From Marivita sp. (lineage in GTDB: Bacteria > Pseudomonadota > Alphaproteobacteria > Rhodobacterales > Rhodobacteraceae), in contig NZ_JAEPMO010000001.1 of assembly GCF_017643905.1 (NCBI RefSeq), positions 1-64,000 on the forward strand: a stretch of 64,000 bases of DNA. Reading direction: 5' to 3'. The position numbers and the translations under genes were made by a program. Under the pieces are notes generated by a model, which saw nothing but the letters and a program-made list of their open reading frames with translations, was not told where the DNA came from and did no database searches. This document shows, in pieces, positions 41,309-51,426 of the stretch; position 1 is the first letter of the stretch, and the number at the start of each line of letters is the position of its first letter.

Positions 41309-42067
41309 CCACGTTGTGACAAGCCCGCGCATGGCATCGGCGAGCAAGAGCACATCCGCTCCAAGTGCCACGAAATTTGCGCCTGCGTCGATGTCCTGCT
41401 GAATAAGCGCCGGGTCGCCATCTATGATACCCGCCGCTTTGCCTGCGGCACGGATGCGGCGCAGGCCGTCCTGTACGGCCGCACGGACATCTGGGTGGGT
41501 GATATTGGGCAAGAGACCCATATCGGCACAAAGGTCTGCCGGGCCGATGAACACGCCATCCACGCCGTCGACCGCGCAGATCTCTTCGAGTGCGTCCATC
41601 GCCGCGACGCTTTCAGCCTGAACGATGATGCAAATCTGCTTTTCAGCCGTGTCCAAATAATCCGGGACACCGTTGAACGCCGACGCCCGTCCCAGCATAT
41701 GCCCAACACCGCGGATGCCGCGCGGCGGATAGCGTGTTGCGGCGACGATTGCGCGGGCTTCTTCTGCGGAATTGACCATCGGGCACAGCAGCGACTGCGC
41801 GCCAAGGTCGAGCACTTGCTTGATCAGTGCCGCGTCGTTGTGCGGGATGCGGACTACCGGGGACACATTGTGCCCGGAAAGGGCCATCAGTTGCTCATGG
41901 ATTGTCACCAGATCATTGGGCGTGTGTTCGCCGTCGATCAGAAGCCAGTCGAACCCGGCAGAGGCCGCGATTTCGGCCGCGTAGCCTGTGCCCATGGCCA
42001 GCCAAAGGCCAAGTGTTGGGGTGTCCGATGTCAAAGCGGCTTTGAATTTGTTGTATGGGGCAGGCAT
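41291..42067 (-). CDS. HpcH/HpaI family aldolase
   Basis: LGLWLAMGTGYAAEIAASAGFDWLLIDGEHTPND...GVDGVFIGPADLCADMG. Confidence 0.92.
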   Translation of the reverse strand: MPAPYNKFKAALTSDTPTLGLWLAMGTGYAAEIAASAGFDWLLIDGEHTPNDLVTIHEQLMALSGHNVSPVVRIPHNDAALIKQVLDLGAQSLLCPMVNSAEEARAIVAATRYPPRGIRGVGHMLGRASAFNGVPDYLDTAEKQICIIVQAESVAAMDALEEICAVDGVDGVFIGPADLCADMGLLPNITHPDVRAAVQDGLRRIRAAGKAAGIIDGDPALIQQDIDAGANFVALGADVLLLADAMRGLVTTWKARTT

Positions 42068-42117
42068 GGGTGTGTCCTTTTTCGGCGATCTGACAGCTGC
42101 GCCATGGGTAAGGCAAG

Positions 42118-42315
42118 TCAGTCGCGCTGGCGTGCCAGTTTGAGCGCGGACCAGATCGCGGTCCCGCCAAAGAACGCACCCGCGATTCCCACAACCTCGA
42201 CCAGAGCGGCGGAATTCGAAATGCCGCGCACCATCACCGTCACCGCCAGCAGCGTCAGGCCACAAAGGCTGAAGATCAGACGAAACCAAAGCTCGTTTCT
42301 TGTGGGTCCGGTCAC
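42118..42315 (-). CDS. Small hypothetical membrane protein
   Basis: 65 aa, two hydrophobic segments. Confidence 0.5.
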   Translation of the reverse strand: MTGPTRNELWFRLIFSLCGLTLLAVTVMVRGISNSAALVEVVGIAGAFFGGTAIWSALKLARQRD

Positions 42316-42372
42316 ACGCCGCTCCTGATGCTTTGGTCAATGGTAGGCGGCGCGGCTCGGGCGGCCAGTGCC

Positions 42373-43182
42373 CTAGAACGTGACAGACACGCCGGGCAGA
42401 TTCAGCGATTTGATCAGGTCGCGCAATTCCTGCCGTGCCGCGATGTTTGAGATGTTGAGCTGCTTCACCCCAACATCCTTGAGATCAAGCAGGGTCATGC
42501 CTCGAGGAAAGAGTTCGCGGAAGATGACCCGTTCATTGAACCCCGGTGCCACGCGAAATCCGATGCGCTTGGACAGTCGCTCCAGCGCCTTTTCCATCTT
42601 CGCCTTATTGACCATCTGTTGTGCCCCAAGACGGTTGCGCAGGACGACCCAGTCGATCGGGGGCAGACCGGCTTGCGCGCGAAGCTGACGGGCGTTCCAG
42701 ACCATTTCGGAATAGACCGAGGGGCCTTCGATCTTTTCGCCGGTTGCGTCGGTATGGGCCAGCAAATCGAAATCCACGAAACTGTCATTCAGCGGCGTGA
42801 TCAGCGTGTCAGCCAGCGAGTGTGCGACCTGGCTGAGCCGCGTGTGCGACCCGGGGCAGTCGATCAGGATGAAATCGCTGCCTGGCTCCAGTTCGGCCAC
42901 GGCGGCGGAGAGGCGATGATCGTAGATGTTTTCGCCCGGTTGCAGCGTGTCGGGGTCAATCTCAGGCAGCTCGATATAACGTGGTGTGGGCAGATCCAGG
43001 TCTTCGCCTTCAAGCGTTTTCAAACGATTGGCGATGTAGCGGCCCATGGTCTTCTGGCGAAGGTCAAGGTCCAGGGCACCGATCTTGTGACCCATCCGTG
43101 CCAACGCCGTTGCAACATGCATCGACACGGTGGATTTCCCAGCACCGCCCTTTTCGTTTCCGACAACAATGATATGCGCCAT
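42373..43182 (-). CDS. mipZ: Division plane positioning ATPase MipZ (ParA family)
   Basis: MAHIIVVGNEKGGAGKSTVSMHVATALARMGHKIGALDLDLRQKTMGRYIANR. Confidence 0.9.
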   Translation of the reverse strand: MAHIIVVGNEKGGAGKSTVSMHVATALARMGHKIGALDLDLRQKTMGRYIANRLKTLEGEDLDLPTPRYIELPEIDPDTLQPGENIYDHRLSAAVAELEPGSDFILIDCPGSHTRLSQVAHSLADTLITPLNDSFVDFDLLAHTDATGEKIEGPSVYSEMVWNARQLRAQAGLPPIDWVVLRNRLGAQQMVNKAKMEKALERLSKRIGFRVAPGFNERVIFRELFPRGMTLLDLKDVGVKQLNISNIAARQELRDLIKSLNLPGVSVTF

Positions 43183-43295
43183 GTTTCTGCTCTTGCATGC
43201 TTTTGATCAGCTATGCGCATAGACGCTTCCGGTTGCAACGCCAGATACGTGAATCGACGCAATCCGTTGCGGAACGGTGCATGCGCGACTCACAT

Positions 43296-44339
43296 TCACA
43301 GGATGCCAGTGGCGCCCCAGACCAATCCCAACGCCATCGTCAAAATTGTCAGAATCGCTGAATAACCTGCCAGCTTCCATGGTGAGAACGGACGCTCCCC
43401 GAAGGTACGCCCGTCAATTCCGGACACCACGACCTTCTTCGCAGTGCCCTGATAGCTGTAATGCAAAATCCAGACCGGTAGCAGAATGCGCCGGTAGTGA
43501 ATGCCAGTCGTGTCCGTCCTGTACCGATCGACCCGCGTTCCGGATTTCCCGACATGCTTCTTGATTCTGTTGCGGATCAGGAGGTCCTTGTCCTGCGCGT
43601 TCATGCTCAACCCCTTGGCGACCGTCCAATGGTGCCGCTCTGCTGCAAAGCCAGCGAGGTAGCCGGCCTTGTAGGGGCGCAGGTAACCGGGTTGGAAATC
43701 GTGCAAAATTCCGTCCCGGATCAGCGGAGTGACATGTTGCGATGCTGGAACCAAAAGATCGTCAAAGTGAATGGTCATGTTCCCAGAAACGCGCTTCGTC
43801 CGTTTGTTCTTTCCGGAACCGGTCTTGTAGCTGGCCCAGTATTCAATCGCTTCCTTTGAGTCGAATGTCCAAAACGGAACGTAAAGCCCGGCAACTCGGC
43901 CTTTGGCGATCACCTCATCAAGATCGCTTGGCGCCGCGATGCGACGTCGCGTCCAGTCGGTCACAGACTTTTCGGCAAAAGAGCCATCGACCCGGAATGG
44001 GATAAGGGCCATTGTCTGGTAGGCTTTGTCCTCTGAGGTCAGGACAACAGGACCGTCACAATAGGGGCACCGCTCCGACAAGGCCGGGCCTGTAAACACG
44101 ACCTCTCCGCCGCATGTCTCGCATTGATGGATGTGGTCCCCAAGCAAGCTTGGTGGCTCCAATTGCGGCTTGTCTGGATCAAAGGGAAATTCCCGTGCGG
44201 CCTCTTGATCTGCTTCGCTGGCCAAAGGCCACAGGGTGCCACAGCTTTGACACAGTAGGTCTTGTTGCGCGGGATCAAAGGCGCATTGACCCCCACAGTT
44301 CTGACAGAGGATGTCAGATTGGCTGGGTGTCGGGTCCAT
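43296..44339 (-). CDS. Zinc-ribbon membrane-associated protein
   Basis: Three CxxC pairs/knuckles: CQNCGG, CQSCG, CETCGG...CPYCDG; C-terminal TM segment. Confidence 0.75.
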   Translation of the reverse strand: MDPTPSQSDILCQNCGGQCAFDPAQQDLLCQSCGTLWPLASEADQEAAREFPFDPDKPQLEPPSLLGDHIHQCETCGGEVVFTGPALSERCPYCDGPVVLTSEDKAYQTMALIPFRVDGSFAEKSVTDWTRRRIAAPSDLDEVIAKGRVAGLYVPFWTFDSKEAIEYWASYKTGSGKNKRTKRVSGNMTIHFDDLLVPASQHVTPLIRDGILHDFQPGYLRPYKAGYLAGFAAERHHWTVAKGLSMNAQDKDLLIRNRIKKHVGKSGTRVDRYRTDTTGIHYRRILLPVWILHYSYQGTAKKVVVSGIDGRTFGERPFSPWKLAGYSAILTILTMALGLVWGATGIL

Positions 44340-44650
44340 CACGAATCTGAATCGGCCACAGCCGAAATGATTTCCAAAATGACCCAAAATCGCAGTTCGG
44401 CCCGCTCCATCGCGCCTTCGAGATCGCCACTGATGTACCAGTCTCCGATAATGGTCGAAAGGAACCACGTCACAAGAACCCAGATGATAATCAGCGACCA
44501 GCCCGAGATCGCCCTGATCCATCCCGCCGACCCATGCCGGAGTTCGTGTTTCGCTTCGTAAATCGTGATGATTTTGACCACGTTGAACATGCCGATGGCT
44601 GTGGAGAGCCCGAACAAGATGAGCGCTGCAATCATCGGCTCAAGCTGCAA
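44339..44650 (-). CDS. Small membrane protein translationally coupled (TGATG) to the zinc-ribbon protein
   Basis: 103 aa, two TM segments; stop overlaps the downstream start. Confidence 0.65.
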   Translation of the reverse strand: MQLEPMIAALILFGLSTAIGMFNVVKIITIYEAKHELRHGSAGWIRAISGWSLIIIWVLVTWFLSTIIGDWYISGDLEGAMERAELRFWVILEIISAVADSDS

Positions 44651-44783
44651 TCGGCAATTCCTTCAAACGAGGTCAAACAGTTCGGCAAACCTAGATCACC
44701 CGTTCGGAATACAAAAGCATCGAGATGCGTATGGGTCCTGAAGGACCACATCGCGCGCCTGTTTGCTGTGCAAGGCGCAAAAA

Positions 44784-44816
44784 GCAAAAAAGCCGCCCCA
44801 AATTGGAGCGGCTTTT
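44784..44816 (-). terminator. Rho-independent terminator downstream of rpmE
   Basis: Reverse strand AAAAGCCGCTCC-AATTTG-GGGCGGCTTTTTT. Confidence 0.75.
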
Positions 44817-44838
44817 GAGATTTCCAGAAAGGCGAAGC

Positions 44839-45060
44839 TTAGAAGCCCAGACCTTCGTATTTCTTCTTGAACTTGGAGACGCGGCCGCCGGAATCCATCA
44901 AGCGCGAGCTGCCGCCGGTCCACGCCGGGTGAACAGTCGGGTCGATGTCGAGCGCGAGCGTGTCGCCTTCCTTGCCCCAGCACGAGCGCATTTCGAGCAT
45001 GGTGCCATCCGTCATTTTGACGTTGATGACGTGGTATTCGGGATGGATGTCTTTTTTCAT
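44839..45060 (-). CDS. rpmE: 50S ribosomal protein L31
   Basis: [73 protein letters not shown]. Confidence 0.95.
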   Translation of the reverse strand: MKKDIHPEYHVINVKMTDGTMLEMRSCWGKEGDTLALDIDPTVHPAWTGGSSRLMDSGGRVSKFKKKYEGLGF

Positions 45061-45071
45061 CTCGATGATCC

Positions 45072-45455
45072 TTACGCGTCTGCGCCCGAAACGGGCTTGT
45101 AATTTGCATCTTCTGCGATACGGGCCGACTTGCCGCGACGCGAACGGAGGTAGTAGAGCTTGGCGCGACGGACGCGGCCGCGGCGAACAACCTCGATGCT
45201 GTCGATGTTGGTGGAATAGAGCGGGAACACACGTTCCACACCTTCACCGAAAGAAATCTTGCGAACTGTGAACGAACCGGCAATGCCAGACCCCTGACGA
45301 CGGCTGATGCAGACGCCTTCATAGTTCTGTACGCGGGTGCGGGTGCCTTCGGTCACTTTGTAGCCGACACGGATGGTGTCGCCTGCTTTGAAGTCGGGAA
45401 TGGTTTTCCCGAGGGCGGCAATCTGTTCCGCCTCCAACTGAGCGATAAGATCCAT
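45072..45455 (-). CDS. rplS: 50S ribosomal protein L19
   Basis: [63 protein letters not shown]. Confidence 0.96.
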   Translation of the reverse strand: MDLIAQLEAEQIAALGKTIPDFKAGDTIRVGYKVTEGTRTRVQNYEGVCISRRQGSGIAGSFTVRKISFGEGVERVFPLYSTNIDSIEVVRRGRVRRAKLYYLRSRRGKSARIAEDANYKPVSGADA

Positions 45456-45756
45456 CGCTTCTCTCCTAATACTGCTTGCGGTTGGTCCGCAAAGATGTGC
45501 GCGTCCTCAGAGCTCTCGGTCTTCGTCCGGGTCCGCCTGTTCCGAATGATCGGAGCGCCCGCCAGAGATCAGGTCGTCTTTGTCTTGTTCTGTCCGGGAA
45601 GGGTGCGGTTGCGCCATGTCCGAAGACCACACGGAATCACCGCACCGGGCTGACACCCGGAACACGCGCCGTAAACCAGAAGCGCCGCAGTTAATCAAGG
45701 GCCGTTTGGTGTCTCAATGCTCTTACGGGGCTTGGTTTGGTTGCGCCAGTAACAGG

Positions 45757-46065
45757 TCAGGCGATCACTTCGCCAATCAGCATCTGAGGTCGTGTGTTTG
45801 TGAAGTTGGCGATGTCAGCGACCACGGGCCCAGCTGCGCCAAGTGCTGAATCAAGTGCGGACTTGTCGGCAAAGGTCATCGTGGCGATTGCATAGCTTTC
45901 GGGCGGCGCGTCCGGTCCGCTGGCAAGCCCTTTGGTCACGAGCACAGACTCGATATGCGCACCCATGTATTCGCCGACCATCGGCATATGCGTGCCAAGA
46001 TAATAGTCGTAATCGAAGTGGGTCTCGTCCGTGATCGGGTAAATTACCTGTAAGGAAAGTGCCAT
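45757..46065 (-). CDS. EthD family protein
   Basis: LQVIYPITDETHFDYDYYLGTHMPMVGEYMG...TRPQMLIGEVIA. Confidence 0.8.
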   Translation of the reverse strand: MALSLQVIYPITDETHFDYDYYLGTHMPMVGEYMGAHIESVLVTKGLASGPDAPPESYAIATMTFADKSALDSALGAAGPVVADIANFTNTRPQMLIGEVIA

Positions 46066-46128
46066 TTTAAACTCCTGTGGGATTCGCAGTGGCACAGGCT
46101 TAACACAGATCGCGCGATCGTGACGCGA

Positions 46129-46944
46129 TCAATCGTTCCGGTCCTGTCTGGCGCACCAATCGGCCCAAAGGTCGGGACGTCGCGCCCGAGTCAATTCTTC
46201 GGATTGCGCTTTGCGCCATTTGGCGATTTCGCCATGGTGGCCTGACATCAGGACGGGTGGAATTTCCCGTTCGCGCCACACCGCGGGCCGGGTGTATTGC
46301 GGATGCTCCAACAGCCCGTCTGAGAAGCTTTCTTCTTCTGTCGATGCCTCGTTGCCGAGCACTCCCGGCAAGAGCCTTACGGTGGCATCAATCATGGCCT
46401 GCGCCGCAATCTCGCCGCCGGTCAGGACAAAGTCGCCAAGGCTGACTTCGATCACCCGGTAGTGGTCGATCACGCGTTGATCCAAACCTTCGAACCGGCC
46501 ACAGATCAGCGTCACGCCCGGCCCCGTGGCAAGCTGTTGCGCCATGGCCTGGGTCAGGGGTTTTCCGCGCGGGCTGAGGTAAATCAGGGGCGCACTTGGG
46601 GCGATCCGAGCACGGGCGTGGTCAATGGCGGCGGCCATCACGTCGGGTCGCAGCACCATGCCCGCGCCTCCACCGGCAGGGGTGTCATCGACATTGCGGT
46701 GTTTGCCTTCGCCAAATTCGCGCAATGGCACAGTTTCAAGCTGCCACAGCCCATCCTGAAGCGCGCGCCCGGTCAGAGATTGCCCCAGCAGACCGGGAAA
46801 CGCGTCCGGCAGAAGGGTGATCACCTGCGCCTTCCATGCCCGGGCCAGTTCCGGCGCGTCTTCCATCAGTTCGCGCGGTACCAGCGAAGGCCGGATTGTC
46901 TTGCGACCATGGGAGCGTTGCGGCGGTGTTTTGGGATCGTCCAT
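46129..46944 (-). CDS. trmD: tRNA (guanine-N1)-methyltransferase
   Basis: VITLLPDAFPG...GGGAGMVLRPDV...LICGRFEGLDQRVIDHY...SLGDFVLTGGEIAAQAMID. Confidence 0.94.
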   Translation of the reverse strand: MDDPKTPPQRSHGRKTIRPSLVPRELMEDAPELARAWKAQVITLLPDAFPGLLGQSLTGRALQDGLWQLETVPLREFGEGKHRNVDDTPAGGGAGMVLRPDVMAAAIDHARARIAPSAPLIYLSPRGKPLTQAMAQQLATGPGVTLICGRFEGLDQRVIDHYRVIEVSLGDFVLTGGEIAAQAMIDATVRLLPGVLGNEASTEEESFSDGLLEHPQYTRPAVWREREIPPVLMSGHHGEIAKWRKAQSEELTRARRPDLWADWCARQDRND

Positions 46945-47004
46945 CTGGGCAGCCTTTTGGTGACGCCGATGGCTTTAGTGGCTTGTCGCCCAAAAGACCA
47001 CAGG

Positions 47005-47574
47005 TCAGGCGGTCACGGGTGTTGCCAGCATATCCCGCATCGCAAGCATGGCTTCCGGCGCGGAAAAGAAGTGCGACAATGCGCCTGCCTCGGCAGGGCT
47101 GGCACGCATCATCCGATCAATGAGCCACAGCTCTCGGATCTGGTCATCGTCCAGTTGGGACAGGTCCGAGGCGTCCCACCGCGCAATGATCTGCGACAGC
47201 ACCATGCCGATCTGTTCTTCATCTGAAACGAAGCCGGGGTGACCTGGCGCGGCGGTCATCCGTGCCCCAAGTGTTGCCCGGATCGACACCGGATCAGGGG
47301 GCATTCCCTTGAGCGCGTCCAGCGCGGATGAGTGCAGGAGCGAGTGATACTTTTTTTTTGAAGGCTCTTGTTTCAGCGAGGATGGAGCAATCTGAGGAAA
47401 AACTGCGATGGTTGCGGCAGCGATGCTGATCGCGCCGAAAATGCCCAAGACCATGAAGGCCAAGGAGACCGCGAATTCGTGCAATGTGATCGTCACCACA
47501 CCCGGTGAGAGCGCGGCCATCACCAACAGCAAACGTCGTTTTACGCGATCCACAGCGGTCTGTCCCCAAGGCAA
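47005..47574 (-). CDS. Hypothetical protein with N-terminal TM segments and A9 tract in the coding strand
   Basis: ORF with hydrophobic N-terminus; poly-A tract encodes SKKK. Confidence 0.55.
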   Translation of the reverse strand: MPWGQTAVDRVKRRLLLVMAALSPGVVTITLHEFAVSLAFMVLGIFGAISIAAATIAVFPQIAPSSLKQEPSKKKYHSLLHSSALDALKGMPPDPVSIRATLGARMTAAPGHPGFVSDEEQIGMVLSQIIARWDASDLSQLDDDQIRELWLIDRMMRASPAEAGALSHFFSAPEAMLAMRDMLATPVTA

Positions 47575-47661
47575 CCATGTAGGCGTAAACCTGCCAGGTG
47601 GCGATTTTTCGCCGGAATTCAGGCAACGACGTGTCTATTTTTCGGCAAAAAGATGGCTGCC

Positions 47662-48462
47662 TCAGGAAGCAGGGCGCTGCGCCATCTTGCGGACAATCCG
47701 TTTGGCATCCTGCACGTCGCGTTCCGGAAGTTCGCTTCGGTTGAGGGCCAGAAACACCGCATCAATGCCAAGGTCGGGCTGCACGTTTTCAGGCGGCAAC
47801 ACGACCACGGCGTCGCGGTCCAGCTCCGTAAGCTCGAGCAGCGTGACCAGTGGATCAAGCGGCCCAAGTGGCAGGGTGGCCGCGTCTTCGAGAAGAAACG
47901 AGGTTACGCGGGCAGGAGCAACATCGTGGGCGATCTCCTCGAGAATGTCGTCGAGGCTGCGGGCGGCGTCGAATTGGTTGCTGTAGGTTTCGAAATCGTC
48001 GGTCAGGCGGGTGCTGCGGAGGTTCTGCCACCATGTGCTGCGCAGCCACGGCTCTCGCATCCTTGTGGAGAAATAGAAGGTCAGGTCAGTGTCATTGCCG
48101 AAACGTCGGAACGCGGCATCGCTCAGGCACTTCATCACCAATCCCGCACTGTCATAGCATTCGAGGCCATGGCGACCGGGCATATGCCCTGACAAATCTT
48201 CCGAGGACATCAGGATCGGGCGCGGGTCCTTTCGGTCGACTGTTTCGAAAAAGGCGACAGCCGCCCGGGTAACCGCAGCCAATGTTTTCTTCTTCGGGTC
48301 GATCGAAAAAGCGCGTGCGCTTTCGGTAAGACCGTCAAAAGCCTCTTTGAGAAAAACCCGCACATGGGGCTCCAGCACGCTAGCGTTCTCGCGCAGCATG
48401 GACTGAACGCTGGTCGTACCGGTTTTGTGAAAGCCCGCGTGAATGACGATCCGTGTCGTCAC
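47662..48462 (-). CDS. Sulfotransferase-like protein
   Basis: N-terminal [26 protein letters not shown], the [11 protein letters not shown] PAPS-loop signature. Confidence 0.72.
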   Translation of the reverse strand: MTTRIVIHAGFHKTGTTSVQSMLRENASVLEPHVRVFLKEAFDGLTESARAFSIDPKKKTLAAVTRAAVAFFETVDRKDPRPILMSSEDLSGHMPGRHGLECYDSAGLVMKCLSDAAFRRFGNDTDLTFYFSTRMREPWLRSTWWQNLRSTRLTDDFETYSNQFDAARSLDDILEEIAHDVAPARVTSFLLEDAATLPLGPLDPLVTLLELTELDRDAVVVLPPENVQPDLGIDAVFLALNRSELPERDVQDAKRIVRKMAQRPAS

Positions 48463-48965
48463 GAAAACAGGCCCTCTGGCGGATCGGCCACAATGCGCCC
48501 CTGCGCAAGGTCCACCGTCGGCACGACGGCTTTGGTAAAGGGCAGCAGCACCGTCTGTTTCTGCCCCGGTGCGCTGAGTTCAAGCAGGTCGTCCGCGCCG
48601 TTGTTGATGACGGCCAAAACCTTACCCAAAGACGCGCCACCGGTGTCCGTGACCTCAAGCCCGATCAGGTCTGCATGGTAGAATTCGTCATCGGGAAGCG
48701 ACGGCAGCCGGTCGCGCGGCACAAAAAGCTGCGTTCCGCGCAGCGCGTCAGCCTCTTCCTTGGTTGCGATGCCGGACATGCGCGCGGCGAGACCGTTCTT
48801 GATCTGACGCGTGATCTTGACGGTAAAGCTGCGTTTTCCGTCTTCGGTCTCAAGAGGGGTGTAACGCGCGATATCCTCGGGGATCGCGGTAAAGCTCTTG
48901 AGGCGCACTTCACCCCTGACCCCGAAGGAGCCGGCAATTGCGCCAACGCAGACTTTTTCACTCAC
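48459..48965 (-). CDS. rimM: Ribosome maturation factor RimM
   Basis: [38 protein letters not shown] start with upstream GGGAG; PRC barrel C-terminus. Confidence 0.92.
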   Translation of the reverse strand: MSEKVCVGAIAGSFGVRGEVRLKSFTAIPEDIARYTPLETEDGKRSFTVKITRQIKNGLAARMSGIATKEEADALRGTQLFVPRDRLPSLPDDEFYHADLIGLEVTDTGGASLGKVLAVINNGADDLLELSAPGQKQTVLLPFTKAVVPTVDLAQGRIVADPPEGLFS

Positions 48966-49039
48966 GGATATGCTCCCGGTCGCTTTGCACGACTGGATAG
49001 ACCAGACCATTATGTGGACGCAATCGCCTGCGTGCGAGA

Positions 49040-49861
49040 TCAGCCGCCGATGCTGAACACGCGGGTCACGCCAAAGCGGACCCCCCACTGTTCGTCTGAA
49101 CCTTGCTTGACGATCGGGCTGTCGGCAGCGTCATCGGTGAACTTTTCATATGTGACGGCCCCTTCCAACCCCCAGACATCGTTGATCTGGTAGCGTGCGC
49201 CGAATTCGATACCGGCAGAGACCATACCACCTTCGGGATCGTAGGCGGGCAGGGCCGCACTGGATTCAGCGGGGGTGATGCCGAAATAGGTGTCACTATA
49301 GGCGTCGTCGCCAAAGAACAGGCGCGGCCCCATTGACAGGCGCAGACGATCCGTCGGGCGCAGGATCGCGTCTGCGCCAATTTCACCGACCCAACCTTCA
49401 TGACCGCCAAAGCCGCGACGGACTTCGCCGAAGGCAGCGAAATTCTGGGTGCCGTAGCGCATGGACACGCCCAGTTCGACCGCCGCGTCGATGTCATCAA
49501 GACCGGCCAGTTCGTCAAAATCGTCGGTCTTGCGTTCCTCGATGAACCGGAAGGACCCACCAAAGGTCAGGCCCATGCTGTCAGCCCAAGGATCGGGGTT
49601 GCCGAACGTGCGCCCGCTGCGCAGCGCGAGATAGTTGAAGCTGAAGCCAAGATCAGCGCCGATGGCATTGTCGTCAGAGCCGAAATATTCAGGTGTGCTT
49701 GCGACACCACCGCGCAGGGTGAACATCAGCTGCTGTTTGGCTGGCGCCGAAGCTGGGGTCATCACATCGGTCTGTGTCGCAGACTGCGAGGGGCCAGCTG
49801 CGTAGGCCGGTGCCGCAAGGCTAAGGACGAGGGTAGAGACGACAGCAAGACGTGTGAGCAT
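49040..49861 (-). CDS. MipA/OmpV family outer membrane protein
   Basis: Signal peptide [21 protein letters not shown]; beta-barrel-like [33 protein letters not shown]. Confidence 0.82.
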   Translation of the reverse strand: MLTRLAVVSTLVLSLAAPAYAAGPSQSATQTDVMTPASAPAKQQLMFTLRGGVASTPEYFGSDDNAIGADLGFSFNYLALRSGRTFGNPDPWADSMGLTFGGSFRFIEERKTDDFDELAGLDDIDAAVELGVSMRYGTQNFAAFGEVRRGFGGHEGWVGEIGADAILRPTDRLRLSMGPRLFFGDDAYSDTYFGITPAESSAALPAYDPEGGMVSAGIEFGARYQINDVWGLEGAVTYEKFTDDAADSPIVKQGSDEQWGVRFGVTRVFSIGG

Positions 49862-50088
49862 GACATTTGGCTCCTGTTGGGCAGCACGCGGTTGGTCCAA
49901 GACATGGAGCGGCACGGTGGCGGGGTCAAGCAAAGCGCGACACGCAAAAGAAAATGGCGCGTCAATGACACTCGCCTGTTGCGAGAGTGGCGCGGTCTTG
50001 GTCACAGAATGTTCAGGAGGGTCCTGCTCTGAGGCAGGTGGGGTGCAGATGACCGGGTGGGCCGGCCATCTGCGAAGGCAGTCCGCGA

Positions 50089-50478
50089 TTATTCCGCGGT
50101 TGCCTCTTCGGCGGCCGGGGCAGCTGCGGCTTCAGCAGCTTCAGCTGCTTTGGCGGCCTTTGCCTGTGCGCGTTCGGTTGCTGCTTTGCCCGGAACGGCT
50201 TTCTTCGGGTTGTTGCGGACTTTCTTTTCGACGACGCCAGCGGCTTCGAGGAAGCGCGCCACGCGATCGGTCGTCTGTGCGCCCTGGCTCATCCAGTACT
50301 GGATGCGCTCGACGTCCATCTTCACGCGCTCTTCGCTGTCTTTCGGCAGCAGCGGGTTATAGACGCCCAGCTTTTCGATGAAACGGCCATCGCGCGGCAT
50401 GCGGCTGTCGGCGGCAACGATGCGGTAGAAGGGGCGCTTTTTGGAACCGCCACGGGCGAGACGAATTTTGATAGACAT
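50089..50478 (-). CDS. rpsP: 30S ribosomal protein S16
   Basis: [43 protein letters not shown]; Ala-rich tail. Confidence 0.95.
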   Translation of the reverse strand: MSIKIRLARGGSKKRPFYRIVAADSRMPRDGRFIEKLGVYNPLLPKDSEERVKMDVERIQYWMSQGAQTTDRVARFLEAAGVVEKKVRNNPKKAVPGKAATERAQAKAAKAAEAAEAAAAPAAEEATAE

Positions 50479-50519
50479 GTGGTATTCTCCTAAGGTTTTC
50501 GAGGTGACGGGAAGACCCG

Positions 50520-50819
50520 TCAGGATTGCTTCTGTTTGTGGTGTTGGATGACTTCCTGGATGATGAAATTCAGGAATTTCTTGGCGAACTCAGGATCAAG
50601 ATCTGCCTGGGTCGCAAGCTCTTCGAGCCGCGCGATCTGGGTCGCTTCGCGCGCGGGGTCTGAGGGCGGGAGGTCGTGCTGGGCTTTGAGAACCCCAACA
50701 GCCTGCGTGTGTTTGAACCGCTCGGCCAATGTGAACACGAGGATCGCGTCCAGCCGGTCTATGCTTTCGCGGTGACCCCTGAGCAGCTCTGCGGCGCGGG
50801 TTACGGGATCGGTGGTCAT
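50520..50819 (-). CDS. Chorismate mutase (AroQ type)
   Basis: [69 protein letters not shown]. Confidence 0.88.
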   Translation of the reverse strand: MTTDPVTRAAELLRGHRESIDRLDAILVFTLAERFKHTQAVGVLKAQHDLPPSDPAREATQIARLEELATQADLDPEFAKKFLNFIIQEVIQHHKQKQS

Positions 50820-50820
50820 A

Positions 50821-51426
50821 TCAGTCAATGGCCCAGCCTTTCGGTTTGAACAGAGGGTCTTGGTAATGGGCGATTTCCATGTCGATGCCATGGGCTAGCT
50901 GCGTGCCGCGCAGGGCGTCGGGCGCAGGGTGCCGGTAGCAGACATCGTTGCCGTCGACGGTGGGCGCGTCATGGTCTTTCTTGGCGCCAAGGCGCTCGGC
51001 CAGCCGAATGCTGTCGAGGTTCTTGGGATCCAGATAGCTGACCGCCGTTTCCCAGCCTTTCTCGTCATAGAAATATCGGCGCACCCGATGCGTCGCCTCA
51101 AGCGCAAAGCCCTTGCCTGCGCGATCCGGCCAGATGATCCATGCAATTTCCCGTTCCGGCCATTTCGCGGGTGACCAGCCACCGGCCATACCAACCGTTT
51201 CCTCGGTATCCTTGAGGTGCACCATCCACATGCCAAAGCCGCGGATTTCCCAGTGCCCGATCTCGGCGGCATAGAGCATCCACGCCTCGTAGCTGTTCAG
51301 CGGCCCGCCCATGAAGCGGGACCGGTACGAGGCGAAGGTGGCCTTGAAGTCCGGATAGTCATCGGCCTTGGGGCTGCGCAGAACAAGCCGCTTGGTTTCG
51401 AGAACGGGGATGTCGCGGTGGCCCAT
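50821..51426 (-). CDS. GNAT family N-acetyltransferase (paralogue 1)
   Basis: LETKRLVLRSPKADDY...RAGKGFALEATHRVRRYFYDEKGWETAVSYLDPKNLDSIRLAERLGA. Confidence 0.9.
   Translation of the reverse strand: MGHRDIPVLETKRLVLRSPKADDYPDFKATFASYRSRFMGGPLNSYEAWMLYAAEIGHWEIRGFGMWMVHLKDTEETVGMAGGWSPAKWPEREIAWIIWPDRAGKGFALEATHRVRRYFYDEKGWETAVSYLDPKNLDSIRLAERLGAKKDHDAPTVDGNDVCYRHPAPDALRGTQLAHGIDMEIAHYQDPLFKPKGWAID

Noticed and set aside
45507-45617. 36-aa reverse-strand frame MAQPHPSRTEQDKDDLISGGRSDHSEQADPDEDREL upstream of rplS
   Set aside because: Protein-like composition but too short and without recognised homology; not supportable from sequence alone.
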